NCBI GenBank assembly: GCA_024701455.1
Contig: JABXYP010000001.1
Coordinates: forward strand, 2,422,001-2,486,000
Direction: 5' to 3'
Length of the DNA stretch: 64,000 nucleotides
From: Bacillus sp. A301a_S52
GTDB taxonomy: Bacteria; Bacillota; Bacilli; Bacillales; Salisediminibacteriaceae
Every line of letters starts with the position of its first letter. Position 1 is the first letter of the stretch. A program made the position numbers and the translations under genes. A model generated the notes under the pieces. It was given only the letters and a program-made list of their open reading frames with translations. It searched no databases and was not told the origin of the DNA. This document shows, piece after piece, positions 8,357 to 17,338 of the stretch.

Positions 8357-9103
8357 TTAACGGTTAGGTGTATAGCGAACCCAATTATATGAAGCATTGG
8401 CGTCCTCTCCATAATACCTTCCTGCCCACTCGTCAATACCATACGTATTCCAAATGTTCATCATAATTTTACTTGGGTTACTAGGGATGTTTTCCGTTGC
8501 TGTTGCAACAAGCTGGCCATTAACATACCAATTAATATAATTTTCTTGCCAATCGAACGCGTACGTATTATAACTATTTGCTGCATCGAACCCTAAGTCG
8601 TAAAGTATTTCATTCCCTCCTACGCCGTCCGTGTAATAATTGAATTGAACCTTAGTCGTGTCGTTTCCTAAAAATTCAATGTCAATCTCATCCCAAGGAG
8701 CGCCATTATAGGAAGGACCTGTGTACGTGAAGAAAGAAGAAATGACCCCTGATACCTTTGCTGGTTTCATAGATACCTCGTATAATCCATATCCATAAAA
8801 ATTATTGGTCGTATACTCCGCACATTCATAGTTGTAAGGAGGTGCATATGAATAGTTTGTACGCAGTGACAACTCCATTTGGCCACCATAAAAGTTAACT
8901 CTGTTCTGGCTCCAATGACACCCGAAAAAGTAATCATCATTTTTCCAGCCATCAGACATATTCCAGTTTTGCCAATCATGACTGTTAAACGAATGATAGA
9001 CTTCTTCATCTGTTACTGGATTGTGTGCATATGCCGCACCCGCGAAAGACATCATTAGTAACGTCAACATAACGATTTTAATAGTCTTGTTAATTTTAAT
9101 CAC
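8357..9103 (-). CDS. bglS: Secreted beta-1,3-1,4-glucanase (lichenase), GH16
   Basis: A secreted endoglucanase that cuts mixed-linked beta-glucans such as lichenan. The signal peptide (about residues 1-26, ending AYA) is followed by a GH16 jelly-roll domain. The active-site motif is E139-I-D141-I-E143 in WDEIDIEFLG, with nucleophile and acid/base glutamates kept. The two cysteines (62 and 94) that form a disulfide in Bacillus lichenases are present. It is highly similar throughout to BglS as I remember it. The start is odd: the only usual in-frame codon is a GTG at 9103 that touches the AGGA site, whereas an ATT three codons later has ideal spacing. An 830-base upstream region contains possible CcpA sites. 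Confidence 0.95.
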   Translation of the reverse strand: MIKINKTIKIVMLTLLMMSFAGAAYAHNPVTDEEVYHSFNSHDWQNWNMSDGWKNDDYFFGCHWSQNRVNFYGGQMELSLRTNYSYAPPYNYECAEYTTNNFYGYGLYEVSMKPAKVSGVISSFFTYTGPSYNGAPWDEIDIEFLGNDTTKVQFNYYTDGVGGNEILYDLGFDAANSYNTYAFDWQENYINWYVNGQLVATATENIPSNPSKIMMNIWNTYGIDEWAGRYYGEDANASYNWVRYTPNR

Positions 9104-9475
9104 TCCTAAATATAGTTTGTATTGCTAAAGCATTTCTCTATAATTAGTTAAGATTATTCATGATGCTAGCCTATCGCTTTTTTTCACTTTCTCTTTTATA
9201 CTTCTACACTTTTCCATAAGTCCTTCATTTGCAGAATAACCCCTACATTACTAGAACTTCTCTAGATAAGTGTCCGTCTTCTTTATCAAAAGCTTAATCA
9301 CTTTTTCCCTGTCATAGACTAACTTTTCCTGCAAAACATAGTATATTAAATAGAGCTTCATTATTTCAAAAATGGCTATGGACACTCTATATCGAACAAT
9401 TAAACGCTTTTCTCATAGAATATAACTATTCTCTTTTTCTTATCATCTCACCCCTCCTCTACCTTACTAAATTTT

Positions 9476-9510
9476 GTTTACTAACTGCTAACTAAGGTGA
9501 ATTAGTAAAC
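9476..9510. promoter_or_regulatory. Inverted repeat, possible operator
   Basis: GTTTACTAA (9476-9484) and TTAGTAAAC (9502-9510) are perfect complements separated by 17 bases. This could bind a dimeric repressor; none is encoded nearby. Confidence 0.35.
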
Positions 9511-9578
9511 AATAAAATCGTTTATGTAATTCTAAGATGATTAAAAGCGTTCGCAGCTGTCACCAGCATTTCCATTTA

Positions 9579-9592
9579 CGAAACCGCTTTCA
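9579..9592 (-). promoter_or_regulatory. Putative CcpA (cre) site
   Basis: On the minus strand TGAAAGCGGTTTCG matches the cre consensus TGWAANCGNTNWCA at 13 of 14 positions. A second, weaker match (12 of 14) is at 9542-9555 on the plus strand. Carbon catabolite control of a secreted glucanase would be expected, but the sites are more than 430 bases from its start. Confidence 0.45.
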
Positions 9593-9645
9593 TATATAAT
9601 TATAAACTATTATTTCATAAGTTCAACTATTTTTCTAATTATGTA

Positions 9646-9668
9646 AAAAAGCCCCTTGAATAAGGCGC
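9646..9668 (-). terminator. Possible terminator
   Basis: On the minus strand GCGCCTT pairs with AAGGGGC (one mismatch) around ATTC and is followed by six T. It may end transcripts from the Nudix gene, whose stop is 270 bases upstream. Confidence 0.4.
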
Positions 9669-9938
9669 AGAGATCGGTCTATTTATAGTATTAGATAGTA
9701 GAGGAAAGCTCACTATATGACTAACCTCGTAAAAATTTTATCTAGTTTGAGAAGGGAATTTTAAAAACCGGTTATATTAATTAGCAACATCCTAAATCAT
9801 TGACCTTGTACAATGTGTGATATCCGCCTTAATATGACTGGCTCTTTATTTCAGCTTCCTGTATTTGATATAGGAAAAATCCTAAAAATAATAATTTTTT
9901 ATAACCTCGTAAAAAGACAAACTTTTATAATATATTAT

Positions 9939-10565
9939 TTAAAGGTTCAGAGTTTTTTTAATCAGTTTAGCTACCTTTTCATAAAATGCATTCTCATGCG
10001 GTACAAAATGATTCTTATTAACTAATTTATCAATTGGAACCTTTCTTCCACTCTTATTTAGTTCAAATCCTTCGATTCTAATGTCTTCTTTTTCTTGTAA
10101 ACAAAACTGATAAAATTCTTTGAATTGAGCTCTGACAATGCCTAAAACTTCATCTCTTTGAACTTTGAAATCATTAAATGTATTTTTACTTTGGTAAAGA
10201 AAAACATTGGCAAACTCTTTATCTATAAAACAATTTCTTTCAACACAATATTTAATAACACCTAACCCAATAAGTTCATCGAAAGATACTTTTATTCCAG
10301 TCTCTTCTTGTACCTCTCTAATCCCATCGCAAATTGTTTCATCTACTAATAAATGGCCAGCAGCAGTTATATCAAGAAGATTAGGATAATCCTGTTTCTC
10401 ACTACTTCGAATCTGAAAGTAAATATAATCTATCCCTTCTTCATTAGTGGTGAACCAGCAATGAAATGTTTCATGCCAATATCCCAATTTATGAACCTCT
10501 CCACGAGAAGCAACACCTATTTCATTTCTATCCTCATCAAAAATTTTCAATTGCTCATTATCCAT
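9939..10565 (-). CDS. Nudix hydrolase
   Basis: A 208-residue Nudix protein that would hydrolyse a nucleoside diphosphate linked to another moiety. The Nudix box is GHLLVDETICDGIREVQEET, one residue shorter between the first glutamate and REV than the classic box, as in the AGHLLAGE-type subgroup. The N-terminal part (EIGVASRGEVHKLGYWHETF) resembles the domain found in isopentenyl-diphosphate isomerase-like and YfcD-like Nudix proteins. Substrate unknown. An AAGGAG site precedes the ATG. Confidence 0.9.
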   Translation of the reverse strand: MDNEQLKIFDEDRNEIGVASRGEVHKLGYWHETFHCWFTTNEEGIDYIYFQIRSSEKQDYPNLLDITAAGHLLVDETICDGIREVQEETGIKVSFDELIGLGVIKYCVERNCFIDKEFANVFLYQSKNTFNDFKVQRDEVLGIVRAQFKEFYQFCLQEKEDIRIEGFELNKSGRKVPIDKLVNKNHFVPHENAFYEKVAKLIKKTLNL

Positions 10566-10841
10566 TTTAATTCTCCTTATAAATTACTTATTTTTACTTT
10601 ATATAAATAAAAACTTTAGACCTATATTTTAAGACCATTGATATAAGGAGCATTTTTATGTAATGGTACCGGTAGTCAGGGCTAACCGACACTCCGTGAG
10701 GAACATGATTTTGAGTCGATTTTCTCCCTCTTCCCCTTACTTTTTAATATATCTCCCAATATATAAGTTACCTCTTCTATACAAATCCAGGGGATTAAGT
10801 GGTACAATGTGTATATAAAAAGGTTATATCGGAGTGGTTAA

Positions 10842-11591
10842 ATGGAACTACTAACACACCAGTCGTCTGCTTCCTCGTCAATAAGTTATAAAATTAAATT
10901 CATTTATGAAATTGTAATGGGTATTCTGGCACTAATTTCAATCTTATTCATTTGGAACGAAAGCTCCCTCATTAGAAATCTTGATTTTATTATCTGGCTC
11001 ATATTTGTCTTTGATGTTACTGTCCGTTTCTTTACTACTAAAGATAAGCTTGGTTATATAAAGAAAAACCCACTAGACATTGTAGCGATCATTCCTTTAG
11101 ATAGTATATTTAGACTGGCTCGATTAGCTCGACTAATAAGGTTAATAAGAGCTTTAGCCATTATGAGACACTACTTCCAACCAGTTGCTGAAATACTAAA
11201 GACCAACAGTCTTGATAAAGTTTTAGTTTTCTTAGTGGCAATTATATTCGTTTCTTCTATACCAATACAGTTACTTGAACCTACTATAAACACTTACACT
11301 GACGCTATCTGGTGGGCCATTGTCACATCAACAACAGTTGGCTATGGAGACATTTCACCAGAAACCGTGGTTGGAAGGCTCATAGCAGTTGTACTTATGG
11401 TATTTGGAATCGGTTTGTTAGGGTTAGTGACTAGCTCAGTAGCTTCATATTTTCTAAATAAAGTGAACAAGGAAGAAAGTTCAACAGTTAAATACCTTAA
11501 AGATCAAGTAGAACATATTGAAGAGTTATCAGATGAGGAGATTGAAAGATTGAAGCTATTAATTGATAGTTACAAAGAGAGAAGAACATGA
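10842..11591 (+). CDS. Voltage-gated-type potassium channel
   Basis: A 249-residue six-helix channel of the KvAP/Kch type. The selectivity filter T165-VGYGD170 sits between the last two membrane helices. The S4-like segment at about residues 91-110 repeats arginine every third or fourth residue (RLARLARLIRLIRALAIMR), suggesting voltage sensing. The C-terminal 45 residues form a charged helix (VEHIEELSDEEIERLKLLI), possibly a tetramerising coiled coil. A GGAG site precedes the ATG. The following small frame starts within its stop codon. Confidence 0.94.
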   Translation: MELLTHQSSASSSISYKIKFIYEIVMGILALISILFIWNESSLIRNLDFIIWLIFVFDVTVRFFTTKDKLGYIKKNPLDIVAIIPLDSIFRLARLARLIRLIRALAIMRHYFQPVAEILKTNSLDKVLVFLVAIIFVSSIPIQLLEPTINTYTDAIWWAIVTSTTVGYGDISPETVVGRLIAVVLMVFGIGLLGLVTSSVASYFLNKVNKEESSTVKYLKDQVEHIEELSDEEIERLKLLIDSYKERRT

Positions 11592-11785
11592 AGACCAACT
11601 TAAATGAATTACTTTACCCATCTCTCATTCCATTCTTTTCAAGCTACACTTTTTATGGCTTGGCTTTATTAAGTATTTCCTTCTGCACACTCTTTCGTTT
11701 TAACAATAAAGTTGTAGTCAAAACAACTGAGCTTATAGAAAACTTAAGTATTGGTTACATAAAGTTATTGAGCATAACAAGCTAA
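11588..11785 (+). CDS. Hypothetical small membrane protein
   Basis: The ATG overlaps the TGA of the potassium channel gene (ATGA), suggesting translational coupling, with AGAGAGAAGA before it. The 65 residues include one hydrophobic segment (SLIPFFSSYTFYGLALLSIS). No family is recognised. It could be a channel-linked small subunit or a chance frame; the overlap and the terminator just after its stop favour a real gene slightly. Confidence 0.4.
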   Translation: MKTNLNELLYPSLIPFFSSYTFYGLALLSISFCTLFRFNNKVVVKTTELIENLSIGYIKLLSITS

Positions 11786-11792
11786 TACAGAG

Positions 11793-11830
11793 CATTATGA
11801 GACATACTCCTTCTCATAGTGTTTCTTTTG
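11793..11830 (+). terminator. Terminator after the potassium channel unit
   Basis: CATTATGAGA pairs with TCTCATAGTG (one G-U) and is followed by TTTCTTTTG. Confidence 0.7.
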
Positions 11831-11832
11831 TA

Positions 11833-11905
11833 ATCGAGTAGGAGTGGGGGGCATAGCCCCGACCTCTCATACTGCCCTACGTACCGATCAGTATACGGCG
11901 GTTCA
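11833..11905 (-). mobile_element. Class C group II intron, 3'-end remnant (domains V and VI)
   Basis: Read on the minus strand, the segment begins TTGAACCGCCGTATAC and continues with GATCGGTACG, which is the domain V text of bacterial class C introns, including the CGC catalytic triad, as I remember it from the Oceanobacillus iheyensis intron. Next comes a domain VI-like hairpin (GGTCGGGGC / GCCCCCC) and the typical end CTCCTACTCGAT, ending in A-pyrimidine. The distal strand of domain V reads TAGGGCAG where an intact intron has roughly TACGGTGG, so the catalytic helix is damaged. Nothing of domains I-III or of a reverse transcriptase is left. It lies beside a terminator hairpin, a site type favoured by this class. 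Confidence 0.65.
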
Positions 11906-12033
11906 ATCTTTTAAGTAACGTCGTTCATAAAGAAAGGGGATATCTTTTAATCACCATTTGTGATAGCTCTTTTTTGATTGCAACTACACCGCCACTTTAG
12001 ATTTAAGCGCCTGCCACACTCGGTTTTAATAAT

Positions 12034-13305
12034 TTAGGCGTGGCGTTTTTTCTCTAGCCGCTTCAAACGGTTATTTAAATCTTTTTTATAGCTGAAGAAA
12101 TTGGCTTTATGCCCTAGCTTCTCTCTCTTTTTTAAGATAGAAAGGCCTTGTTGAGCAAAATAATAGGCTTTTTCAATGTCTTTTTCAAAGTGTTCTGCTA
12201 GTTTGGCACGTTCAATCCATGTTTCGATAGGAGGAAAAGTCCCTTCCATAAGGGCTTGGTCTAAATATTTAACTGCTAAGTCAGGTTTCTTCATTTTTTT
12301 GTAAAGACTGCCAAGCTGATAATAAACCGTTGGAAGAGGTTGTTGCGCTCGTTTAATGGCTTGTTTAAAATGTCTTTCTGCCCAATCAAACTTTTTTAGC
12401 TTTTCAAACCAAGCACCTATGGCAACGTGTTCTTTTGCAGAGGCCGAGTCTTCTAATGGATAAATAATCTTTTTGGCAATCAGGGCATAAAGCGAGATTA
12501 ACGACCGAACGTCTTGATCATTGTGTGCGATAATACCGCTTAAATGGTGAGGGTTTTTATTAGTTAAGTATTCAAAGTATAATAGCGGTGCTAGACTTCC
12601 TGGCACATCTCCTTCTCGCTTTAGAGATAATTTATGCTCTTCTACTATAGCAAGCCGGCATGAAGGGAGTTCATCTTTCCATAAGCGTCTCGCACTATGG
12701 AGTAAATCAATATGTCCAAAGGCAGGTAGTTTTGGTAACTGTTTTCTAATAAATGCATGACGAGATTTCACTTGTGGCCAGTCAAATGACTTGCCGTTAT
12801 AGCTCACAAGATAGTCTTCTTCATGAAAATCATCAAGAAATCCTGATAAAAAAGCGGCTTCACTTGCCGGACTTTCTAATAAATGCTGTGTCACCTCGAT
12901 CCCGTTAGCCATTAGGCGAGCATAGCCAATAAGAAAAATAACATTTCCTGCCCCAGTGGAAAGACCTGTCGTCTCTGTATCAAAAAAAAGCAGTCGATCC
13001 AACGGCTTCCCTGCAAACGAAAGAGGGTGATCTTGCAAATCGTCTTGCCAAAAAGCGTGAATGTCTTTCATGTCTTCGACTAGCTGTTTATCTTGCGCGC
13101 TTTCATATGGGTAGATAACCCGCTTACGGAAGGCTCGTTCATTTTCAAAATAAAATGGCTCAAAGCCTAATGCCCTAAACGCTGTTTCGTCATCAGTTGG
13201 TTCTGGTGCTTCGTTCTCTATGCCGCTTTTTAGTTCTCCCTGATCTTTTTCTTCAGGCAGTTGTAAATGATGTTTCATTCTTAACAATTTCGCTTTCATA
13301 CTCAT
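12034..13305 (-). CDS. mrfB: DNA repair exonuclease MrfB (YprB)
   Basis: MrfB is a DEDD-type 3'-5' exonuclease that works with MrfA in repair of mitomycin C damage in B. subtilis. The RNase H-like fold is at about residues 100-270, with the first motif FFDTETTG (D109, E111), the middle motif DYLVSYNGKSFDWP and the last HNDQDVRSL. A C-terminal region of about 130 residues contains TPR-like helices (HFKQAIKRAQ, KYLDQALMEG). A GTG at 13317 also opens the frame but lies inside the GAGGTG site, so the ATG at 13305 is chosen. It follows mrfA by about 30 bases. Confidence 0.92.
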   Translation of the reverse strand: MSMKAKLLRMKHHLQLPEEKDQGELKSGIENEAPEPTDDETAFRALGFEPFYFENERAFRKRVIYPYESAQDKQLVEDMKDIHAFWQDDLQDHPLSFAGKPLDRLLFFDTETTGLSTGAGNVIFLIGYARLMANGIEVTQHLLESPASEAAFLSGFLDDFHEEDYLVSYNGKSFDWPQVKSRHAFIRKQLPKLPAFGHIDLLHSARRLWKDELPSCRLAIVEEHKLSLKREGDVPGSLAPLLYFEYLTNKNPHHLSGIIAHNDQDVRSLISLYALIAKKIIYPLEDSASAKEHVAIGAWFEKLKKFDWAERHFKQAIKRAQQPLPTVYYQLGSLYKKMKKPDLAVKYLDQALMEGTFPPIETWIERAKLAEHFEKDIEKAYYFAQQGLSILKKREKLGHKANFFSYKKDLNNRLKRLEKKRHA

Positions 13306-13338
13306 CGTTTCAGTCACCTCACTAACAAATGTCTCCCT

Positions 13339-15615
13339 TTATGCATTGGCATCTACTGCTTCTCCAATTAATTGGGTCACCAATCGTTTTATAGAAACTG
13401 ACGGGTTTATACTTCCTACCCCAACACAAGACGGACAGCCACTTTCACAAGGACATCCGCTAACAAAATTTAACGCTTCGTGTAATATGACAGACATTTG
13501 CTTAAAAACACTTTCACTAAGACCAATCCCCCCTGGGTAACGGTCGTATAAAAACACAGTCGGCTGTCCTGAGTGTACGGCTTTCACTTCCGGTACGGCA
13601 TGTAAGTCATGTTTATCACACATGACATGGACACATGCTACGTGTTGAAGCACATGGGCCATTCCCATTAATACGAGTTCAGTTTGATCGTCTTGTTGTT
13701 TTTCACTAAAGCTATCGTTAGAAAATGTCAGGGCTAACCCGTTTGAATGAAGTTCTTGTTCTGGTAAGTGAATAGGACCTGATCCGATGTTTTCAAAGGT
13801 TTCTAGCTTGATTTTTTTAAAAATAGTGGCCATTGCTGTGACCATTACATCCCCATATTGTATCCGATGGCGCCCACATGGCTGATCGTGATCGACTTCT
13901 AGAACCTTCAATTTCACAGCTAAATTAGCATCTGTAAAGTACTCCACATCAACGGCACGCACATAGGCTTTTTTCTCTTCCCAGTCCAAATACTCCACTT
14001 GGAATTGCGTCCCTTCGTGCAAGTAGATCGCTTCGTCGTGAAGGAGAGTCATGGCACTGAAGGTATCCATTTCACCGATGACACGATGATGCGCCGTGTC
14101 AGATTGGTCGATGATCACGACGTTTTCTTGGGCAGCTGATCGAAGGCTAATATTATGAGCTGGAAAGGCGTCATTCATCCAATACCACGACTCATGACCG
14201 TCATGCAATACCCGTTCTTCTGTTAAATAGTCAAGTATGTCGTCCACCTCTACACCGTCAAACGTGTCACCCTTTTTGAAAGGGAGTTCATAAACTGCAC
14301 ATTTTAAGTGATCGACTAAAATAATGAGATTATCTTTATTAATTCGTGCTGTTTCAGGTGTTCCGTGAAAGAAGTAGTCAGGATGCTGAAATAAGTATTG
14401 ATCAAGTGGTGATGAATTTGCCACCATGAGAACGAGGGACTCGTCTTGCCTGCGTCCTGCCCGACCAGCTTGCTGCCAGCTAGACGCAATGGAGCCTGGG
14501 TAACCGTTCATCACACATACTTGTAGTTGACCGATGTCTACTCCTAATTCTAGGGCATTCGTACTGACGACCCCAATCGTTTCACCGCTTCGCAGGCTTC
14601 GTTCGATTTCCCTGCGCTGTTTCGGTAAGTATCCCCCGCGATACCCCCTGATTGACTTCTGAGTGAGCTCGTTTTTAACAAGTTCTTGTAAGTGACTTAA
14701 GATTACCTCTACACGTACCCGACTTCGCGCAAAAACAATGGTCTGTATCCGTTCTTTCAAAAACTTAGAAGCTAATTCATTCACGACTTTCGTGGCGTTT
14801 TGTCGTATGTTTAATTGCTTATGAACGATCGGGGGGTTATAAAAGACAAAATTTTTCTTCCCCTTAGGTGCACCATTATTGTCAATGAGTCGCACTGGTT
14901 CCCCTGTTAATTCAGCGGCCAACTCAGTGGGATTGGCAATCGTTGCAGACGTGCATATGAATGTTGGATCACTGCCATAGTATGCGCAAATCCGCTTTAA
15001 TCGACGGATCACATTGGCAACATGAGAACCAAAAACGCCGCGATACGTGTGAAGCTCGTCAATGACGATCGTGTCTAAATTCTCAAACAGTGAGATCCAT
15101 TTCGTATGATGAGGTAAAATCGCTGAATGAAGCATATCTGGATTTGTAATAACGACGTGCCCGGCTTTCCTTACGACTTGACGTATATTGGCTGGTGTGT
15201 CTCCGTCATACGTATAACTATTAATTGACACGTCCATCTCGTCGATCATCTCGTTAAGTTCTGCTTTTTGGTCTTGAGCCAACGCTTTCGTTGGAAATAT
15301 ATAAAGTGCCCGACTTGCTTTGTTCATCATATGTCGTTGTAAGACAGGTAAGTTATAACACAATGTTTTCCCTGAAGCTGTCGGCGTCACAGCGACGATA
15401 TTTTCACCCTTCATTGCCGCTTCATAGGCACTTTTTTGATGTGTATACAACGCATTAATTGAGCGGGTTTGCAATGCTTTTTTCAAATGAGGATGAATAT
15501 CGTCTGGAAATGGAGACGTTTTAGCCGGTTCCGCATCTAATGTGTGCCAATGCGTCACATTGGCGTCTCTTTTTAATTCCGCCATGAGCTCTTCTAATGT
15601 TTTTTTACGAAACAT
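13339..15615 (-). CDS. mrfA: DNA repair helicase MrfA (YprA)
   Basis: MrfA is a DEAD/DEAH-box superfamily 2 helicase needed with MrfB for mitomycin lesion repair. Walker A is at about 78-84 (TPTASGKT), the DExH box is D186-E-L-H189, motif VI appears as QQAGRAGRRQ. The C-terminal part carries the DUF1998-type domain with the zinc-binding cysteines C721, C723, C727 and C730 that define the family. The GGAGGGG site before the ATG at 15615 rules out the longer frame to 15666. Together with mrfB it forms a two-gene operon. Confidence 0.95.
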   Translation of the reverse strand: MFRKKTLEELMAELKRDANVTHWHTLDAEPAKTSPFPDDIHPHLKKALQTRSINALYTHQKSAYEAAMKGENIVAVTPTASGKTLCYNLPVLQRHMMNKASRALYIFPTKALAQDQKAELNEMIDEMDVSINSYTYDGDTPANIRQVVRKAGHVVITNPDMLHSAILPHHTKWISLFENLDTIVIDELHTYRGVFGSHVANVIRRLKRICAYYGSDPTFICTSATIANPTELAAELTGEPVRLIDNNGAPKGKKNFVFYNPPIVHKQLNIRQNATKVVNELASKFLKERIQTIVFARSRVRVEVILSHLQELVKNELTQKSIRGYRGGYLPKQRREIERSLRSGETIGVVSTNALELGVDIGQLQVCVMNGYPGSIASSWQQAGRAGRRQDESLVLMVANSSPLDQYLFQHPDYFFHGTPETARINKDNLIILVDHLKCAVYELPFKKGDTFDGVEVDDILDYLTEERVLHDGHESWYWMNDAFPAHNISLRSAAQENVVIIDQSDTAHHRVIGEMDTFSAMTLLHDEAIYLHEGTQFQVEYLDWEEKKAYVRAVDVEYFTDANLAVKLKVLEVDHDQPCGRHRIQYGDVMVTAMATIFKKIKLETFENIGSGPIHLPEQELHSNGLALTFSNDSFSEKQQDDQTELVLMGMAHVLQHVACVHVMCDKHDLHAVPEVKAVHSGQPTVFLYDRYPGGIGLSESVFKQMSVILHEALNFVSGCPCESGCPSCVGVGSINPSVSIKRLVTQLIGEAVDANA

Positions 15616-15670
15616 CCTTTCCCCTCCGTTCTCTTCTGTCTCATTATAGCGAATATACGTTTGCATGACA

Positions 15671-15696
15671 ATCGGCCATGCTAAAGCATGGCCGAT
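15671..15696. terminator. Strong hairpin downstream of selO
   Basis: ATCGGCCATGCT and AGCATGGCCGAT form a nearly loopless perfect 26-base palindrome. There is no proper U-tract on either side, so it may be a pause, stabiliser or intrinsic terminator of a weak kind. Confidence 0.5.
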
Positions 15697-15726
15697 ATCT
15701 GTTTCTCCTGATTAAAATAATGGTTG

Positions 15727-17193
15727 TTATGTGCCGCAAAAGGTTCTGTAAGGCGTGTTTGACGGTTCAGGTGGGCTCGTATAAGCGTCTTGATCCCGTT
15801 CATGGTCATAAGGTTTAAGTAACACATCTAGAAGTTGATTCATCACACTGAAATCTTGTTTTTCGGCTGCTTCGAGAGCTGCTTCCACGTGATGGTTTCT
15901 TGGTATGACAGCAGGATTCGATTTTTTCATCAGATCACGCACTTCCTCATCAGAAGCGTCTTGTTTTTTTAACCGCTCCTGCCAGCGTGAATACCAATGC
16001 TTAAAATCGGGCTTATCAGGCAATGCTAACTGTCTGCATTCTCCAAATATTAAGGCAATAAATGTATTCGTGTAATCCATTTCGTACGTTTTCATTAAGC
16101 TGAGCAAATCTTTAATAAGAGCTTCATCCTCTTCTTCCTCATTAAATAACCCTAACTTCGCTCGCATGTTTTCAAGCCAATAAGACATATAGCTGTCACT
16201 AAATCCTGAAATAGCGTCTTGTGCCATTTCTACCGCCTTGTCTTCGTCATCAGCTAATAACGGTAGCAATGCCTCTGCTAAACGGGCCAAATTCCAGCCT
16301 GTTATATACGGCTGATTTCCGTACGCATATCGGCCTTGAACATCTATCGAACTAAACACCGTGTCAGGGTCATACGTATTCATAAAGGCACAAGGACCAT
16401 AATCGATCGTTTCTCCACTGATCGTCACATTATCCGTGTTCATGACCCCATGTATAAAACCGAGAGATTGCCACTTTGCCACGAGCAATGCTTGCTGTTC
16501 AATGACTTGCTGCAATAAAAAATGATAAGGATGGTCCGTTTCTTGACCTTGAGGAAAGTGCCGTGCTATAGCATAATCAGCGAGAGCTTGTAGATCCTGT
16601 TTGTCTCCCCACCTTGCCGCATACTCAAATGTCCCTACTCGCAGGTGACTTGAAGCCACACGTGTAAGAATAGCTCCAGTTAATGGCGTTTCCCTCATAA
16701 CGGTCTCGCCTGTTTTTACCACACTTAAACTGCGATTTGTCGGAACACCTAAAGCATACATCGCTTCACTTATGAGATACTCTCTTAGCATCGGTCCTAG
16801 TGCTGCCCGTCCGTCTCCCCCTCGTGAGTAAGGAGTTCTCCCTGATCCTTTTAATTGGATATCCACGCGATGACCTTTGGGGGTTAGTTGCTCACCAATA
16901 AGCATGGCTCTTCCATCACCAAGCATGGTAAAGTGGCCAAATTGATGACCCGCATAAGCTTGTGCAAGGGGACTTCCCCCTTCTGGCGTACGATTACCGG
17001 CAAGCACCGCAATCCCCTCATCTTTTCTCAATTCATTAGCATCTAGACCTAAATCGTCTGCTAACGATTCATTTAAGACGACAAGGTCAGGGGACGACAC
17101 TGGTGATAACGCAATGTCACTATAAAATATAGTTGGTAATTCCGCATAACTATGGGCTAATTGCCATCCTGTGTTATCGATATTCTGTCCCAT
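15727..17193 (-). CDS. selO: Protein adenylyltransferase SelO (YdiU)
   Basis: SelO is a pseudokinase-fold enzyme that transfers AMP from ATP to serine, threonine or tyrosine of target proteins during redox stress. Characteristic stretches are [54 protein letters not shown] and [20 protein letters not shown], which covers the metal-binding Asn and Asp. Length of 488 is normal. As in many bacteria there is no C-terminal selenocysteine motif, although the protein ends YRTFCGT, with a cysteine at the position where the redox residue is usually found. Start at ATG 17193 with GGAG five bases upstream; the frame extends to 17235 without a site. Confidence 0.95.
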   Translation of the reverse strand: MGQNIDNTGWQLAHSYAELPTIFYSDIALSPVSSPDLVVLNESLADDLGLDANELRKDEGIAVLAGNRTPEGGSPLAQAYAGHQFGHFTMLGDGRAMLIGEQLTPKGHRVDIQLKGSGRTPYSRGGDGRAALGPMLREYLISEAMYALGVPTNRSLSVVKTGETVMRETPLTGAILTRVASSHLRVGTFEYAARWGDKQDLQALADYAIARHFPQGQETDHPYHFLLQQVIEQQALLVAKWQSLGFIHGVMNTDNVTISGETIDYGPCAFMNTYDPDTVFSSIDVQGRYAYGNQPYITGWNLARLAEALLPLLADDEDKAVEMAQDAISGFSDSYMSYWLENMRAKLGLFNEEEEDEALIKDLLSLMKTYEMDYTNTFIALIFGECRQLALPDKPDFKHWYSRWQERLKKQDASDEEVRDLMKKSNPAVIPRNHHVEAALEAAEKQDFSVMNQLLDVLLKPYDHERDQDAYTSPPEPSNTPYRTFCGT

Positions 17194-17338
17194 TGTATCT
17201 CCTTTTGACATGTGACTTATAGTTAGGTTACGCATGTTCTTGCTATTTTTGCAACGAATCCACCTCTTTCATTACTGTACCCTCTCAAAAATGGCTTTTA
17301 AACTAGTCTTAGCATATTCCCCCATAATAAACGAGCAT

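Larger units (their letters stand above)
9104..9938. other. Long intergenic region upstream of the lichenase
   Basis: No protein frame is convincing in these 835 bases. It holds a nine-base perfect inverted repeat (9476-9510), two cre-like sequences (9542-9555 and 9579-9592) and a terminator-like stem (9646-9668). The density of regulatory-looking elements without a gene suggests either a long lichenase control region or the scar of a lost sugar-utilisation gene. Confidence 0.5.

Noticed and set aside
9813..10025. A 70-codon plus-strand frame
   Set aside because: It runs into the antisense of the Nudix gene, has no binding site and is low-complexity hydrophobic text.
10650..10710. GC-richer patch upstream of the potassium channel, resembling a remnant of a coding sequence or insertion element
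   Set aside because: Only about 20 codons can be read in any frame, and I cannot match it to a known element.
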